From IMG/VR virus record IMGVR_UViG_3300020383_000016, positions 1 through 36,343 of that record: 36,343 nucleotides of DNA; one strand, 5' to 3'. The DNA comes from a virus. Below the pieces are notes generated by a model. That model made no database searches. It was not told where the DNA came from and saw nothing but the letters and a program-made list of their open reading frames with translations. The position numbers and the translations under genes are program-made. Of this stretch, positions 22,468-29,562 are shown piece after piece. Every line of letters starts with the position of its first letter. Within the stretch, counting starts at the first letter, position 1.

Positions 22468-24017
22468 GCCTCCCGCATGGCTGCCATCCGATCGCTCGCC
22501 ACCACCTTGGCCACCTCGACGCCGTTGACCTTCGCGGTGGCCTCGAACTGGCCATCCTCTCGTCGGTGCGCGACGAGCTTCGGTTTCGGCGCCTCGACAG
22601 CGCGCGGTGGCTGGAAGGCCGCCGCCAGAATCTCCCGGTTCGGGGTGGCGAGCGCCTCCTCGGCAATCTCGAGATAGTCCTTGATCACCGGCCTCGAGGC
22701 GATCTTCTCGCGCAGCATGTACGACTGCGTGATCGGCGCCTCGGGTTCCTGCTCGACCTGCGCCTTGACCCACTCATGCGCCCGCGCCATCGGCTCCCGC
22801 TTCAATATCTCGGGGTGCTCGTCCAGGGCGCGAAGCGCCGCGATGCGGCTCGGGTACCGCGGCGCCTCCTCGGCGGCCGGCCTGGTGTAATCGATCTTGA
22901 ACGCCTTATAGCTCTCCTGCGTATCCATGTCCTCGTGGCCGAGCTGCTCGCGCCAGAAAATGGTTTCGTTGACGTTGCGCCAGCGCGGGTCGGTGGCGAA
23001 ATGAGTCTCGAACACGATGCGGGCCCAGATGGCGCGAGAGTCCTTGAAGGTCCGCGCGTCGCTGCCAAAGGTGCGCTTGGTCAGCTCGTTCAACGTCTTC
23101 GCGACCCGGCGGTTGAACTCGGTATGGTCGAGGTCCTGCAGCTCGCGCACCTCGGGCAGCGCCCGCATCGTCTCGAACGCCTCGACGACCTGGTCGGCCT
23201 TGAGCAGCGTGTAAATCCGGTAGCTCGCCCCATAGTCGACCCCGGTGCGCTTCTTCGCCTGGCCGCGAAACTCGACCTCGTACTCGCCCACCGCCTTGAA
23301 CCGGCCCAGCACCAGCACCTCCCACATGCGCCGCCCAGTGACGATCGCCAGCGCCAGCGCCATATAGGAATAGAACGGCTCGTACTCGCCTTCCTCGTTG
23401 GCCCGGCGCGCGGTCAGTAGCTCGCCGACCTTGTCCATCAGCCACCAGTAGTTGATGCGCACCGTGTTCGTCGCCCGGTGCTCGAGCACTTCCTGGTGCT
23501 CGCTGGCCAAGCTCGCCTTGGTCGCCTTCGGCAGGCGCAGGTGGCGCATCACCTCGTGGTCGAGCTTCATGTCGACCAGGTCGTCGTGGGCCGCGTCGTC
23601 GCCGGCCTGCAACATCTTGTTGACCAGCTCGCGGTGCGTGAGGCGAAGCTCGGTCACGTCGTCGATCGCCGCCAGCGCGAGGATCTCGTCGGCCCATTTG
23701 GGGTGCCGCTTCGCCAGCCGCTCGGCTTCCTTCGGTATCGAATGGTGCCGCCAGTTCTGCGCCGTGATCGCCTGCCGCGCCCGCGTCAGGTACCGGCGAT
23801 AGCTCGAGGCCTTGAGCTTCGCCTCGGGCCGCCGCCGGCCGTCCTCGTACAGCGCGTTCTTGAACTTGGTCGCGATGCGCTTCATCGCCTGCGTTTTCTG
23901 GCTGCGTGACATTTCCTCGTCGCGGTCGGCCTCGCGAACCTCGTTAACCATCGCCTCGATCAGCTCGCCAAGCTCGACCTTCTGCCTTGTTTGTCCGCCA
24001 ACGTTTCCCGTCGCCAT
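22443..24017 (-). CDS. tel: Protelomerase (telomere resolvase, TelN/TelK family)
   Basis: 524 residues from ATG at 24017, which has GGAGGGCAGG just upstream; the frame is open to 24086. The enzyme cuts and rejoins telRL to form hairpin ends of the linear prophage. Catalytic residues expected from TelN/TelK are visible: Arg in VTGRRMWEVL (about 229), Lys in GQAKKRTG (255/256), Arg in FKDSRAIWAR (328), His in LGHEDMDTQ (361) and the nucleophile Tyr in ESYKAFKID (370). N-terminal residues 1-130 form the DNA-clamping helical part and the C-terminal ~150 a winged or stirrup-like domain. It is shorter than TelN (631) and closer to the size of the marine phage enzymes. The target palindrome lies 130 bp upstream. 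Confidence 0.93.
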   Translation of the reverse strand: MATGNVGGQTRQKVELGELIEAMVNEVREADRDEEMSRSQKTQAMKRIATKFKNALYEDGRRRPEAKLKASSYRRYLTRARQAITAQNWRHHSIPKEAERLAKRHPKWADEILALAAIDDVTELRLTHRELVNKMLQAGDDAAHDDLVDMKLDHEVMRHLRLPKATKASLASEHQEVLEHRATNTVRINYWWLMDKVGELLTARRANEEGEYEPFYSYMALALAIVTGRRMWEVLVLGRFKAVGEYEVEFRGQAKKRTGVDYGASYRIYTLLKADQVVEAFETMRALPEVRELQDLDHTEFNRRVAKTLNELTKRTFGSDARTFKDSRAIWARIVFETHFATDPRWRNVNETIFWREQLGHEDMDTQESYKAFKIDYTRPAAEEAPRYPSRIAALRALDEHPEILKREPMARAHEWVKAQVEQEPEAPITQSYMLREKIASRPVIKDYLEIAEEALATPNREILAAAFQPPRAVEAPKPKLVAHRREDGQFEATAKVNGVEVAKVVASDRMAAMREAYEAAVKS

Positions 24018-24035
24018 GTCCTGCCCTCCGATTGA

Positions 24036-24304
24036 TACATAGATAACCCTAATAACAAGACTAGACCATACAAACCGACATAGCAAGCCCTAATGCATCG
24101 ACATGCGACATAGTAAGCCATATAACAAGATGCTCCAATTAAGGGATAGGGCCACCTATGCCACCACGCTTGCCCCATTCTATACGTATAGAATGGGGCC
24201 ATTATGGTGGCATAGGTAGCCCTAGAAGTAGGGAGGGGTGCATATGTCACACTTGGGAGGGCTATCTATGTCAGGATATGGCGGGCAATGGCACAGACAG
24301 CCCT
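24036..24304. repeat. 15-bp motif array flanking the telomere
   Basis: A motif close to GACATAGATAGCCCT occurs on the plus strand at 24036-24050, 24077-24091, 24107-24121, 24209-24223 and 24290-24304, and on the minus strand at 24148-24162 and 24258-24272. Two of the seven copies form the outer arms of the telomere palindrome. Copies differ at 1 to 4 positions. They could bind the protelomerase or another factor that controls tel or resolution. Confidence 0.6.
24147..24224. other. Telomere resolution site (telRL), imperfect 78-bp palindrome
   Basis: Centre between 24185 and 24186. The inner 28 bp (24172-24199) are a perfect palindrome with core ATTCTATACGTATAGAAT; beyond that, outer arms extend to 24147 and 24224, with 34 of 39 pairs matching (mismatches at 24153, 24167-24169 and 24171). 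The inner CCATT...AATGG frame is like the N15 telRL centre. It lies between the protelomerase and parA genes, the expected location. Confidence 0.9.
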
Positions 24305-24538
24305 ACCATATGAAAGGGGAAGCCCTACGCATGAAGTCATTCAGCCATAAAGGGAGGACAACCAAGAGTCATGTATCAGAAACGCCCACGAGAGCCGCAA
24401 ACAGCGGCGACATAGAAAGGACGGGGCGCCCAGGGGTCGGGCAAACCCGCGCGGAACCCGCATGGTTGAAGGCTTCACGACGGTGAAGAAAGGACAGGCG
24501 CGGAAATGGTCACGGGGTAGGCGATAAAATGTCATGTT
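24305..24538. other. Telomere-proximal region without a supported gene
   Basis: 234 bp between the telomere array and the parA promoter. No gene with convincing start or composition was found. It holds further AGCCCTA-like fragments (e.g. at 24321) and, near 24531, the start of the phased boxes of parA. In the linear prophage this lies close to one hairpin end. Confidence 0.5.
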
Positions 24539-24574
24539 GTGCTTTTGTGCTTTTGTGCTAAAGTGCATTTGCAC
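24539..24574 (+). repeat. 8-bp phased tetramer-box array, site D, at the parA promoter
   Basis: GTGC at 24539, 24547, 24555 and 24563 and GCAC at 24571, all 8 bp apart, with TTTT, TTTT, TAAA and ATTT spacers. A possible promoter (TTGTGC 24537-24542, 16 bp, extended -10 TGCTAAAGT with TAAAGT at 24559-24564) is embedded in the boxes, which suggests autoregulation of the partition operon. Confidence 0.75.
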
Positions 24575-24599
24575 ATCAACGAAATGAGGCTTTTCATCG

Positions 24600-25250
24600 A
24601 TGCCTACCGTTATCGCGGTACTCAACCAGAAAGGGGGGACCGGCAAGACGACCACCGCGACCAACGTCGCGAGCTGCCTTGTCAGTGTCCATCACGCGAA
24701 AGTGTTATTGGTCGATCTCGACCCCCAGGGCTCGGCCAGCGATTGGAGCGCGGCGCGCGGCGAGGAGCCGGGGCCCGGCCAGGTGCCGGTAGTACGCATG
24801 GGCCGAGCGCTGGCCCGCGACCTGCCCGGCGTGGCGCACAGCTATGACTATGTCGTCATCGACGGCACGCCCCAAATCAGCGAGCTGGCCACGGCAGCGG
24901 TCAAGGCGGCCGACGTGGTGATCATCCCGGTACAGCCCTCGCCCTATGACATTTGGGCCTGCGAGGAGCTGGTCGAGCTGATCAAGGACCGCCAGGAAAT
25001 CACCGACGGTCGGCAGCCGCGAGCGGCGATGGTGGTCTCGCGCGCCATCAAGGGAACGCGCCTCGAGGGCGAGGTATGGCAGGCGCTCGAGGGCTACGGC
25101 CTGCCCGTCTTCAAGGCCGGCACCTGCCAGCGACAAGCCTACGCCAACACCGTGAAGACCGGCGGCAGCGTCGTCGACCTGCCCACTACCGATAAGGCCC
25201 GCCAGGAAATCGAAAGCCTGACCGCCGAGCTGCTGGAGTTCGCCAAATGA
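24600..25250 (+). CDS. parA: ParA partition ATPase (type Ib)
   Basis: 216 residues without an N-terminal helix-turn-helix, i.e. a type Ib ParA. It has the deviant Walker A KGGTGKTT (residues 11-18), Walker A' LLVDLDPQGSASDW (Asp near 40), and Walker B-like YVVIDGTPQISE. It should form nucleoid-associated filaments or gradients that move the plasmid prophage. Ends in ATGA overlap with the next gene, forming a parAB operon downstream of box array D. Such ATPases are typical for low-copy plasmids and linear prophages. Confidence 0.93.
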   Translation: MPTVIAVLNQKGGTGKTTTATNVASCLVSVHHAKVLLVDLDPQGSASDWSAARGEEPGPGQVPVVRMGRALARDLPGVAHSYDYVVIDGTPQISELATAAVKAADVVIIPVQPSPYDIWACEELVELIKDRQEITDGRQPRAAMVVSRAIKGTRLEGEVWQALEGYGLPVFKAGTCQRQAYANTVKTGGSVVDLPTTDKARQEIESLTAELLEFAK

Positions 25251-25564
25251 CCGACCGCAAGAAAGCCCCCGCCCTCACCGCTGGGCGACCGAGCCGAACC
25301 GATCGCCCCGAGGTCGAGCGCGCGCGCCGCGACGTGACCGCCACCGACGAGCCCGAGAAGCGCCTGCCTCCGGTCTACGCACGGCCCAGCTATCACCAGC
25401 GCCTGCAGGCCATCCGCTCCATGAGCCGCGACAACGTGCCGGCTAAGGCGCTGCTGCTCGAGGCGGTCGAGGATCTGTTCGAGAAATATGCCAGCGGGAA
25501 GGGGCGCTATCCCATCGCGCGGCAAGCCCAACTTGAGCGAATGCTCGAGGAACTGCGCGACTAG
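25247..25564 (+). CDS. parB: Small ParB/ParG-like centromere-binding protein
   Basis: 105 residues. The first 40 are disordered and basic/acidic (KKAPALTAGRPSRTDRPEVE), the rest is helical (YHQRLQAIRSMSRDNVPAKA, LEAVEDLFEKYASG). Position directly after a type Ib parA, with ATGA overlap, size and a flexible N-terminus followed by a ribbon-helix-helix-sized domain fit the ParG type of partner rather than a large ParB. ParG binds tetramer boxes spaced by 4 bp; the GTGC boxes found here have that layout. Identity is inferred from context. Confidence 0.7.
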   Translation: MTDRKKAPALTAGRPSRTDRPEVERARRDVTATDEPEKRLPPVYARPSYHQRLQAIRSMSRDNVPAKALLLEAVEDLFEKYASGKGRYPIARQAQLERMLEELRD

Positions 25565-25638
25565 CGCGGAAAGATGCCCGGCCAGCGGCGGCTACCGCTG
25601 ACCAGGCGAGGACACAACGACCTAGCGAGGTTTTCATC

Positions 25639-25794
25639 ATGTCCGCCACGGATATTAACACGGTCCGGCGCCTGCCCCTGAGTGCGGCGTGCAACATACA
25701 GCACCGCGACCTGGTGCGCCGATTCGCCATGCGCGAGGACACCCACCCGGCGGTGCGCCGGGGTCTGCTCGCACTACTGGGGAGGGCCGCCTAA
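25639..25794 (+). CDS. 51-residue hypothetical protein
   Basis: Begins MSATDINTVRRLPLSAACNI and continues QHRDLVRRFAMREDTHPAVR to RRGLLALLGRAA. It ends TAA overlapping the next ATG (TAATG), which supports translation. Basic and helical, no domain recognised. Weak ribosome site (CGAGG). Confidence 0.5.
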   Translation: MSATDINTVRRLPLSAACNIQHRDLVRRFAMREDTHPAVRRGLLALLGRAA

Positions 25795-26186
25795 TGCCTG
25801 CTCTCAACCACGCTGCCGCGCTCGAGAAAGCTGCCCAGCTCCTAGCCCAGTGGCGCGGCAAGGACTACAGCGACGAGCGCATGCTCGACCACTACCTCGA
25901 ACGCGTCGAAAAGCCCCGCAAGGCAATCGCTGCCGTGGTCGCCGTCGCCGACGAGATCACCCGGCCGCTGCTCGACACGATCGCCGACCTAGAGGCCGAG
26001 GAGGCGCTGCTGCAGGGCCGCGTGCGCGAGCTTCGCGCGGATCTTCGCAACCTGGTCGAGTATTTCACCGCCATGCCCGACCGACTGCCCGAGCACTTCG
26101 AGGAGACCTTTACCGGCACCGAGCTGAAAGCCTGGCTCGTGCGCGAGATCTCGGCCGCGCCGACAGTAAGGGGCTTCCATGAGTAA
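25794..26186 (+). CDS. Hypothetical helical protein
   Basis: 130 residues from ATG at 25794, with GGGGAGGG upstream. Largely coiled-coil: KAAQLLAQWRGKDYSDERML, LDTIADLEAEEALLQGRVRE, LRADLRNLVEYFTAMPD. Acidic overall. Not recognised. It overlaps the next gene by 8 bp. Part of the small-gene group after parAB; early-expressed phage accessory gene of unknown job. Confidence 0.65.
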   Translation: MPALNHAAALEKAAQLLAQWRGKDYSDERMLDHYLERVEKPRKAIAAVVAVADEITRPLLDTIADLEAEEALLQGRVRELRADLRNLVEYFTAMPDRLPEHFEETFTGTELKAWLVREISAAPTVRGFHE

Positions 26187-26505
26187 CCTTCAACACCTCC
26201 ATCCGGCCGAGCTTCACATCAGGCTGCGCAACGCCAAGGCGCGTGAGGCGATGCTGCTCGAGGCCCTAGCACCGTTCGCCGCCGCCTGGCCCCTGCACCG
26301 CGCCCGCGTGACGATCACGCATCGGCTGCATGAGGAGCCGGGACAGGCCGAGCGGCAGGCTCTCGAGCCCTTCCACGCCATCACTCTATGCGGTCAACCC
26401 CACCGCCTGCAGGTGGCCCTGACGGGGGCCGACCTGCGCGAGGCGTTCGAGGCATTCAGCGCCGTTCGAGGCACCATTGATCAGGGAGGCCCAGGCCATG
26501 GGTAG
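26179..26505 (+). CDS. Hypothetical protein
   Basis: 108 residues: helical N-terminus (AELHIRLRNAKAREAMLLEA), a beta-like middle (RVTITHRLHEEPGQAE) and a C-terminal helix (LTGADLREAFEAFSAVRG). No domain recognised. Start overlaps the upstream gene's end and its stop overlaps the next gene's start by 8 bp. Confidence 0.6.
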   Translation: MSNLQHLHPAELHIRLRNAKAREAMLLEALAPFAAAWPLHRARVTITHRLHEEPGQAERQALEPFHAITLCGQPHRLQVALTGADLREAFEAFSAVRGTIDQGGPGHG

Positions 26506-26743
26506 CCAGCTCAACCACGACCCCGAGGCGGCGATCGCCGCCTCGCAGCGCGAAAGCCTCGACGTGGCGGCCATGCGCTCGATGATGCTCGTGCTCGAGG
26601 AGATCCTCGCCGGCGACGACGCCAGCCTGCGAGCGACCGCGCTGCGCATGGTGCATTGCTTCAACCAGGGGCGCCCGTTCGACACCGCGCGCGCCTTCAA
26701 CGACCTGAAACGCAAGATGAACACCGAGGAACCCAGCCAATGA
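26498..26743 (+). CDS. Hypothetical protein ending TEEPSQ
   Basis: 81 residues from ATG at 26498, GGGAGG upstream. Helical (MRSMMLVLEEILAGDDASLR, MVHCFNQGRPFDTARAFNDL). The 3' end encodes NTEEPSQ and lies in a 21-bp sequence that is almost repeated at 27537-27557. No family recognised. Confidence 0.6.
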   Translation: MGSQLNHDPEAAIAASQRESLDVAAMRSMMLVLEEILAGDDASLRATALRMVHCFNQGRPFDTARAFNDLKRKMNTEEPSQ

Positions 26744-27180
26744 GCAAGGCAACGATCCAACCACTAACCGACCTGGAACGCTTCGAGCTGCTGCAAATCA
26801 TGTTCCCCCAAGAACTCGGCGAAGATGCCGATTTGGGCGACGAGGAGGATCTGCTATTCGACAAGTTCGACCTGGGGCCGGAACAGTTCGACCAGCTCGT
26901 CGGCCACTTGGTTATGTGTGCGCCGGTGCTGACCTCTCCGCTATCCGGCGCCGCTCACCATGTGCTGGGCGAGATCATCATCAAGAACGGGCAACAGCGC
27001 GTCATGGCCGCCGTGAAGCGGAAGGCCGTCGAAACAACACCGACGGCCGAGCAGCGGACCGAGGAAGAATGCGACCACGACTGGGATGACGTGGGCAATG
27101 GCACCATGGCGTGCACCTATCCGAACTGCGACGCCACGCGCCCCAGGCGGCCCGAAGACGACGAGGATGCCCAGCAATGA
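26740..27180 (+). CDS. Acidic hypothetical protein with a Cys/His cluster
   Basis: 146 residues. Very acidic N-terminal half (FPQELGEDADLGDEEDLLFD) and a C-terminal EEECDHDWDDVGNGTMACTY followed by PNCDATRPRR, where Cys and His residues could bind one zinc. ATGA overlap at both ends. Strongly negative proteins of this size in early phage operons sometimes act as DNA mimics; this is only a hypothesis. Confidence 0.55.
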   Translation: MSKATIQPLTDLERFELLQIMFPQELGEDADLGDEEDLLFDKFDLGPEQFDQLVGHLVMCAPVLTSPLSGAAHHVLGEIIIKNGQQRVMAAVKRKAVETTPTAEQRTEEECDHDWDDVGNGTMACTYPNCDATRPRRPEDDEDAQQ

Positions 27181-27557
27181 CCATCGCCACATATCGCATC
27201 ACGTACCACGAAGACGACCTCGACCTCGAGTATCTCCTCAAGATCGACCGGGACCAGCTCGCCGACGAGGATCTGCGCGATGTACTCGGCTCCACTGGCA
27301 GCATTCAAGGCGAGATCGACGGCGCCGGCGGCGATCTCGAGCTAGCTGTCGCCAATGCCTCGCGAGCCGCTGCCATTGTCGAAGCCTACGCCAACGCCGC
27401 CGCCCTCAACCCCGGCAAGGCTGCGGCGAACGCCTTGAAGCGCTATGACAGCTGGTGCGCCGATGGCCTCGAGTTCGAGTTCACGGAAATCGAGCTTACG
27501 ATCGACAGCGACGGCGCCACCGTCACCAAGGTGACCACCGAGGAGCCCAGCCAATGA
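27177..27557 (+). CDS. Acidic hypothetical protein, ends TEEPSQ
   Basis: 126 residues, mostly acidic: ITYHEDDLDLEYLLKIDRDQ, then GDLELAVANASRAAAIVEAY and FEFTEIELTIDSDGATVTKV. The 3' end has the near-repeat of the 26723-26743 junction. Not recognised. Confidence 0.55.
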   Translation: MTIATYRITYHEDDLDLEYLLKIDRDQLADEDLRDVLGSTGSIQGEIDGAGGDLELAVANASRAAAIVEAYANAAALNPGKAAANALKRYDSWCADGLEFEFTEIELTIDSDGATVTKVTTEEPSQ

Positions 27558-27802
27558 CCCAGCAGGCCGAAAAGCGGGGCGTCGACGCCCTTACTCGAGA
27601 CGAGGTCGAGATCTACCTCGCCGGCAGTTGCAACACGGCTGACGACGCCGCCGAGATCTTCGGGCTCGACGAGGACCAGGTCGCCGCAATCATGAGCGAA
27701 TGCGGGCACGAGCGCTGCGAAGGATGCGGCTGGTGGTGCGAAGATGGCGAGATCGATATCGTTGATGACGAGTATATCTGCGCCGACTGCCTCGACCCCT
27801 AG
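27554..27802 (+). CDS. Acidic Cys-rich hypothetical protein
   Basis: 82 residues. C-terminal half CGHERCEGCGWWCEDGEIDI...ICADC looks like a zinc-binding knuckle with five to six Cys, the rest is acidic (DEVEIYLAGSCNTADDAAEI). Last gene of the operon; an intrinsic terminator follows 24 bp later. The role is unknown; a small zinc protein of phage host-takeover type is plausible. Confidence 0.6.
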   Translation: MTQQAEKRGVDALTRDEVEIYLAGSCNTADDAAEIFGLDEDQVAAIMSECGHERCEGCGWWCEDGEIDIVDDEYICADCLDP

Positions 27803-27825
27803 CGCCCCTTGTTGCTCGCCCCACA

Positions 27826-27851
27826 AGCCCCGCCCTCGCGCGGGGCTTTTT
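27826..27851 (+). terminator. Terminator of the parA-downstream operon
   Basis: AGCCCCGC (27826-27833) pairs with GCGGGGCT (27840-27847), followed by TTTTT on the plus strand. It closes the operon starting at parA. Confidence 0.88.
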
Positions 27852-27888
27852 GGTACCCTGCCGCTAGTCACGCAGGGGAACCCTACCA

Positions 27889-28266
27889 ATGAAGAAAAGC
27901 ACCATCGTCATCCTGGCCGGCGGCCTCGCGGCCGGCCTATGGGCCTACACCATCGACGGCGAGCCGACATGGATGGAAGAACTGCAGCGGCACGCCGGCA
28001 TCGGCACCGAGTGCACCGTCACGCGCAACGTCGAGGGGCGCGACTGGATGGTCTGCCGGCGCAGCCCCAACCACCAAGGCTCGGCATGGCTGGCCGATGG
28101 CGAGCACCATGGCAAGGCGGTATGGATCGCCGCGAGCCCGAAGGCCGACGAGGCGCTGCGCAAGATCCAGCAGCTCGAGGCCAGCGAGCGAGAGGGGTTG
28201 GCCAACGTGCGCCCGCCTCGAGGCGGCGAGGAACTGCCCCCGGTGCCATGGGATCGGCTCGACTAG
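27889..28266 (+). CDS. Exported or membrane-anchored moron-like protein
   Basis: 125 residues. The N-terminus MKKSTIVILAGGLAAGLWAY is a signal peptide or membrane anchor; the rest is soluble with two Cys at GTECTVTRNVEGRDWMVCRR that could form a disulfide. The gene stands alone between two terminators (27826-27851 and 28280-28310), with its own ribosome site after GGGGAACC-type sequence, opposite to the late tail operon. Such solitary genes (morons) are often expressed in the lysogen and change surface or exclusion properties. Not recognised. Confidence 0.65.
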   Translation: MKKSTIVILAGGLAAGLWAYTIDGEPTWMEELQRHAGIGTECTVTRNVEGRDWMVCRRSPNHQGSAWLADGEHHGKAVWIAASPKADEALRKIQQLEASEREGLANVRPPRGGEELPPVPWDRLD

Positions 28267-28279
28267 CCAGGCACGCAAA

Positions 28280-28310
28280 AAGCCCCCACCGCCAGCAGGC
28301 GGTGGGGGCT
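28280..28310. terminator. Bidirectional terminator between convergent genes
   Basis: AGCCCCCACCGCC (28281-28293) pairs with GGCGGTGGGGGCT (28298-28310) around AGCA, with A-run upstream and T-rich end downstream. It separates the moron-like gene (plus) from gpD (minus). Confidence 0.88.
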
Positions 28311-28313
28311 TCT

Positions 28314-29336
28314 TCATTCCTCGCGGCCCTCGGGCCATGTCGCCTCGACGGCGCAGCGGTATCCCTCGCGGCGACTGCCACGCGCGGTCACCTTGTCGAT
28401 CGACCAGCGGCCGCGCACATAGGTCGGCCAGGTGTCGTCGAGCACGATGATGCCCTCGGCGGCAAGGTCGGGGTTTCCCGGCACGTCGATGCGCAGCTTG
28501 GCGCCCTCGCGCTTGATCTTGCGCAGCTCGCCCTCGGCGGCGGCGCGCGCCTCGGGGTCGCTCTGGTACCGCTGTCGCAAGCGCTTGAACGGCTCTGCGC
28601 CCGCCTCGACGATGCACTCCTCGCCCGCCTCGCCGTCCCACCAGGTGGTGCGGCAGCCGCGAAAGCGCACGCGGCTATGGCGGTCGACGCTGGCCTCGAT
28701 GAACGCCTGCTCGCCGGGGCGATTGTCCTGCGGCACCGACAGGGTCACCTCGGGCATCGTCTTGCCGCTCAGGCTGCGGGTCTGGCCGCGCCGAGCCAGC
28801 ACATACAGGTCGTTGAACGGCTTTGTCACTGCGTCGTAGCGCCGCGCAAGGCGCGTCAGAAAGCCCATGTCGGTTTCGTCGCTCTGGTCGGCGTGCTCGA
28901 TCGGGATCGCATCGAGGTCGGCCGCCACGCGCGGCGAGAAGCCATGCCGGCTGGCCAGCGTGCGAAAGATCTCGCCGAGCGTGGTGTTGCTGTAGCTCGC
29001 CGAGCGGCGCGCCTTGAAGCCGGTCTCGTCTTCCACCTTGAACGGCGCCGCGGTGGCCACGATCAGCAGTTGATGCGGGAACAGCTTGGGCGTCGTGCGC
29101 GTGATGGTGAAATCACCCTTGCTGACCAGCGGCAACGTTTCCTGATAGCCGACCTCGAGGCCAATCGTTGCGCCCTCCTCGGGCAGGCCTTCGAGCCCGC
29201 GCGTGTCGACCGTGAGGTGCAGGCGGTCGGACTCGATACCGGCGGCGTCGATATGCTCCCAGTCGATCAAGCGCTCGTTGATCAACGCCTCGTGGCGCCC
29301 GGTGATGTTGACGCGCGGCGTGTAGCCGATCGGCAT
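28314..29336 (-). CDS. D: Tail protein D (P2 gpD-like baseplate hub)
   Basis: 340 residues of the P2 gpD family, the tail/hub protein historically called late-control protein D (T4 gp27 fold). Recognisable blocks are GYTPRVNITGRHEALINERL, the central TLGEIFRTLASRHGFSPRVA, the DETDMGFLTRLARRYDAVTK signature and the SLSGKTMPEVTLSVPQDNR loop. It forms the hub between spike gpV and the tube. Follows gpX by 13 bp and ends at the convergent terminator, being the last tail gene of the minus-strand transcript in this direction. Confidence 0.93.
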   Translation of the reverse strand: MPIGYTPRVNITGRHEALINERLIDWEHIDAAGIESDRLHLTVDTRGLEGLPEEGATIGLEVGYQETLPLVSKGDFTITRTTPKLFPHQLLIVATAAPFKVEDETGFKARRSASYSNTTLGEIFRTLASRHGFSPRVAADLDAIPIEHADQSDETDMGFLTRLARRYDAVTKPFNDLYVLARRGQTRSLSGKTMPEVTLSVPQDNRPGEQAFIEASVDRHSRVRFRGCRTTWWDGEAGEECIVEAGAEPFKRLRQRYQSDPEARAAAEGELRKIKREGAKLRIDVPGNPDLAAEGIIVLDDTWPTYVRGRWSIDKVTARGSRREGYRCAVEATWPEGREE

Positions 29337-29349
29337 GGCGTGGCCCTCC

Positions 29350-29562
29350 TCAGTCCCACATGGTCACGGCGCTGCGCGCCTTTCGCTCGGCCGGAAAATC
29401 CGGCAGCAGGATCTCGACGCCCGACGGCAGCACCGGGCCATACTCGGCCAAACCGGGATTGGCCGACCATAGCGCCTCCTCGGCGGTATCGTCGGCGCGC
29501 CCGGTCTCGCGGTACAGCAGCCGATTGACGCTGTCGCCTGCCTTACTCCTCACTCGACGCAT
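29350..29562 (-). CDS. X: Tail protein X (P2 gpX-like, LysM-like)
   Basis: 70 residues of the P2 gpX family: NRLLYRETGRADDTAEEALW and NPGLAEYGPVLPSGVEILLP are the conserved LysM-like blocks. It is a small tail protein that binds to the baseplate hub. Overlaps the end of gpU by 20 bp, normal for this pair. Confidence 0.92.
   Translation of the reverse strand: MRRVRSKAGDSVNRLLYRETGRADDTAEEALWSANPGLAEYGPVLPSGVEILLPDFPAERKARSAVTMWD

Noticed and set aside
22443-24017. Integrase (site-specific tyrosine recombinase) reading of the tel gene
   Set aside because: It has the recombinase-like catalytic residues but in protelomerase context (GRR, FKDSRA, LGHEDMDTQ, ESYKAFK) and beside a long palindrome and par genes; no attP found.
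24238-24486. Plus-strand 82-codon frame near the telomere
   Set aside because: Overlaps the motif array, weak composition and no convincing ribosome site; treated as non-coding.
24539-24574. CRISPR array
   Set aside because: Repeat unit is 8 bp with 4-bp spacers; no Cas genes and no array architecture.
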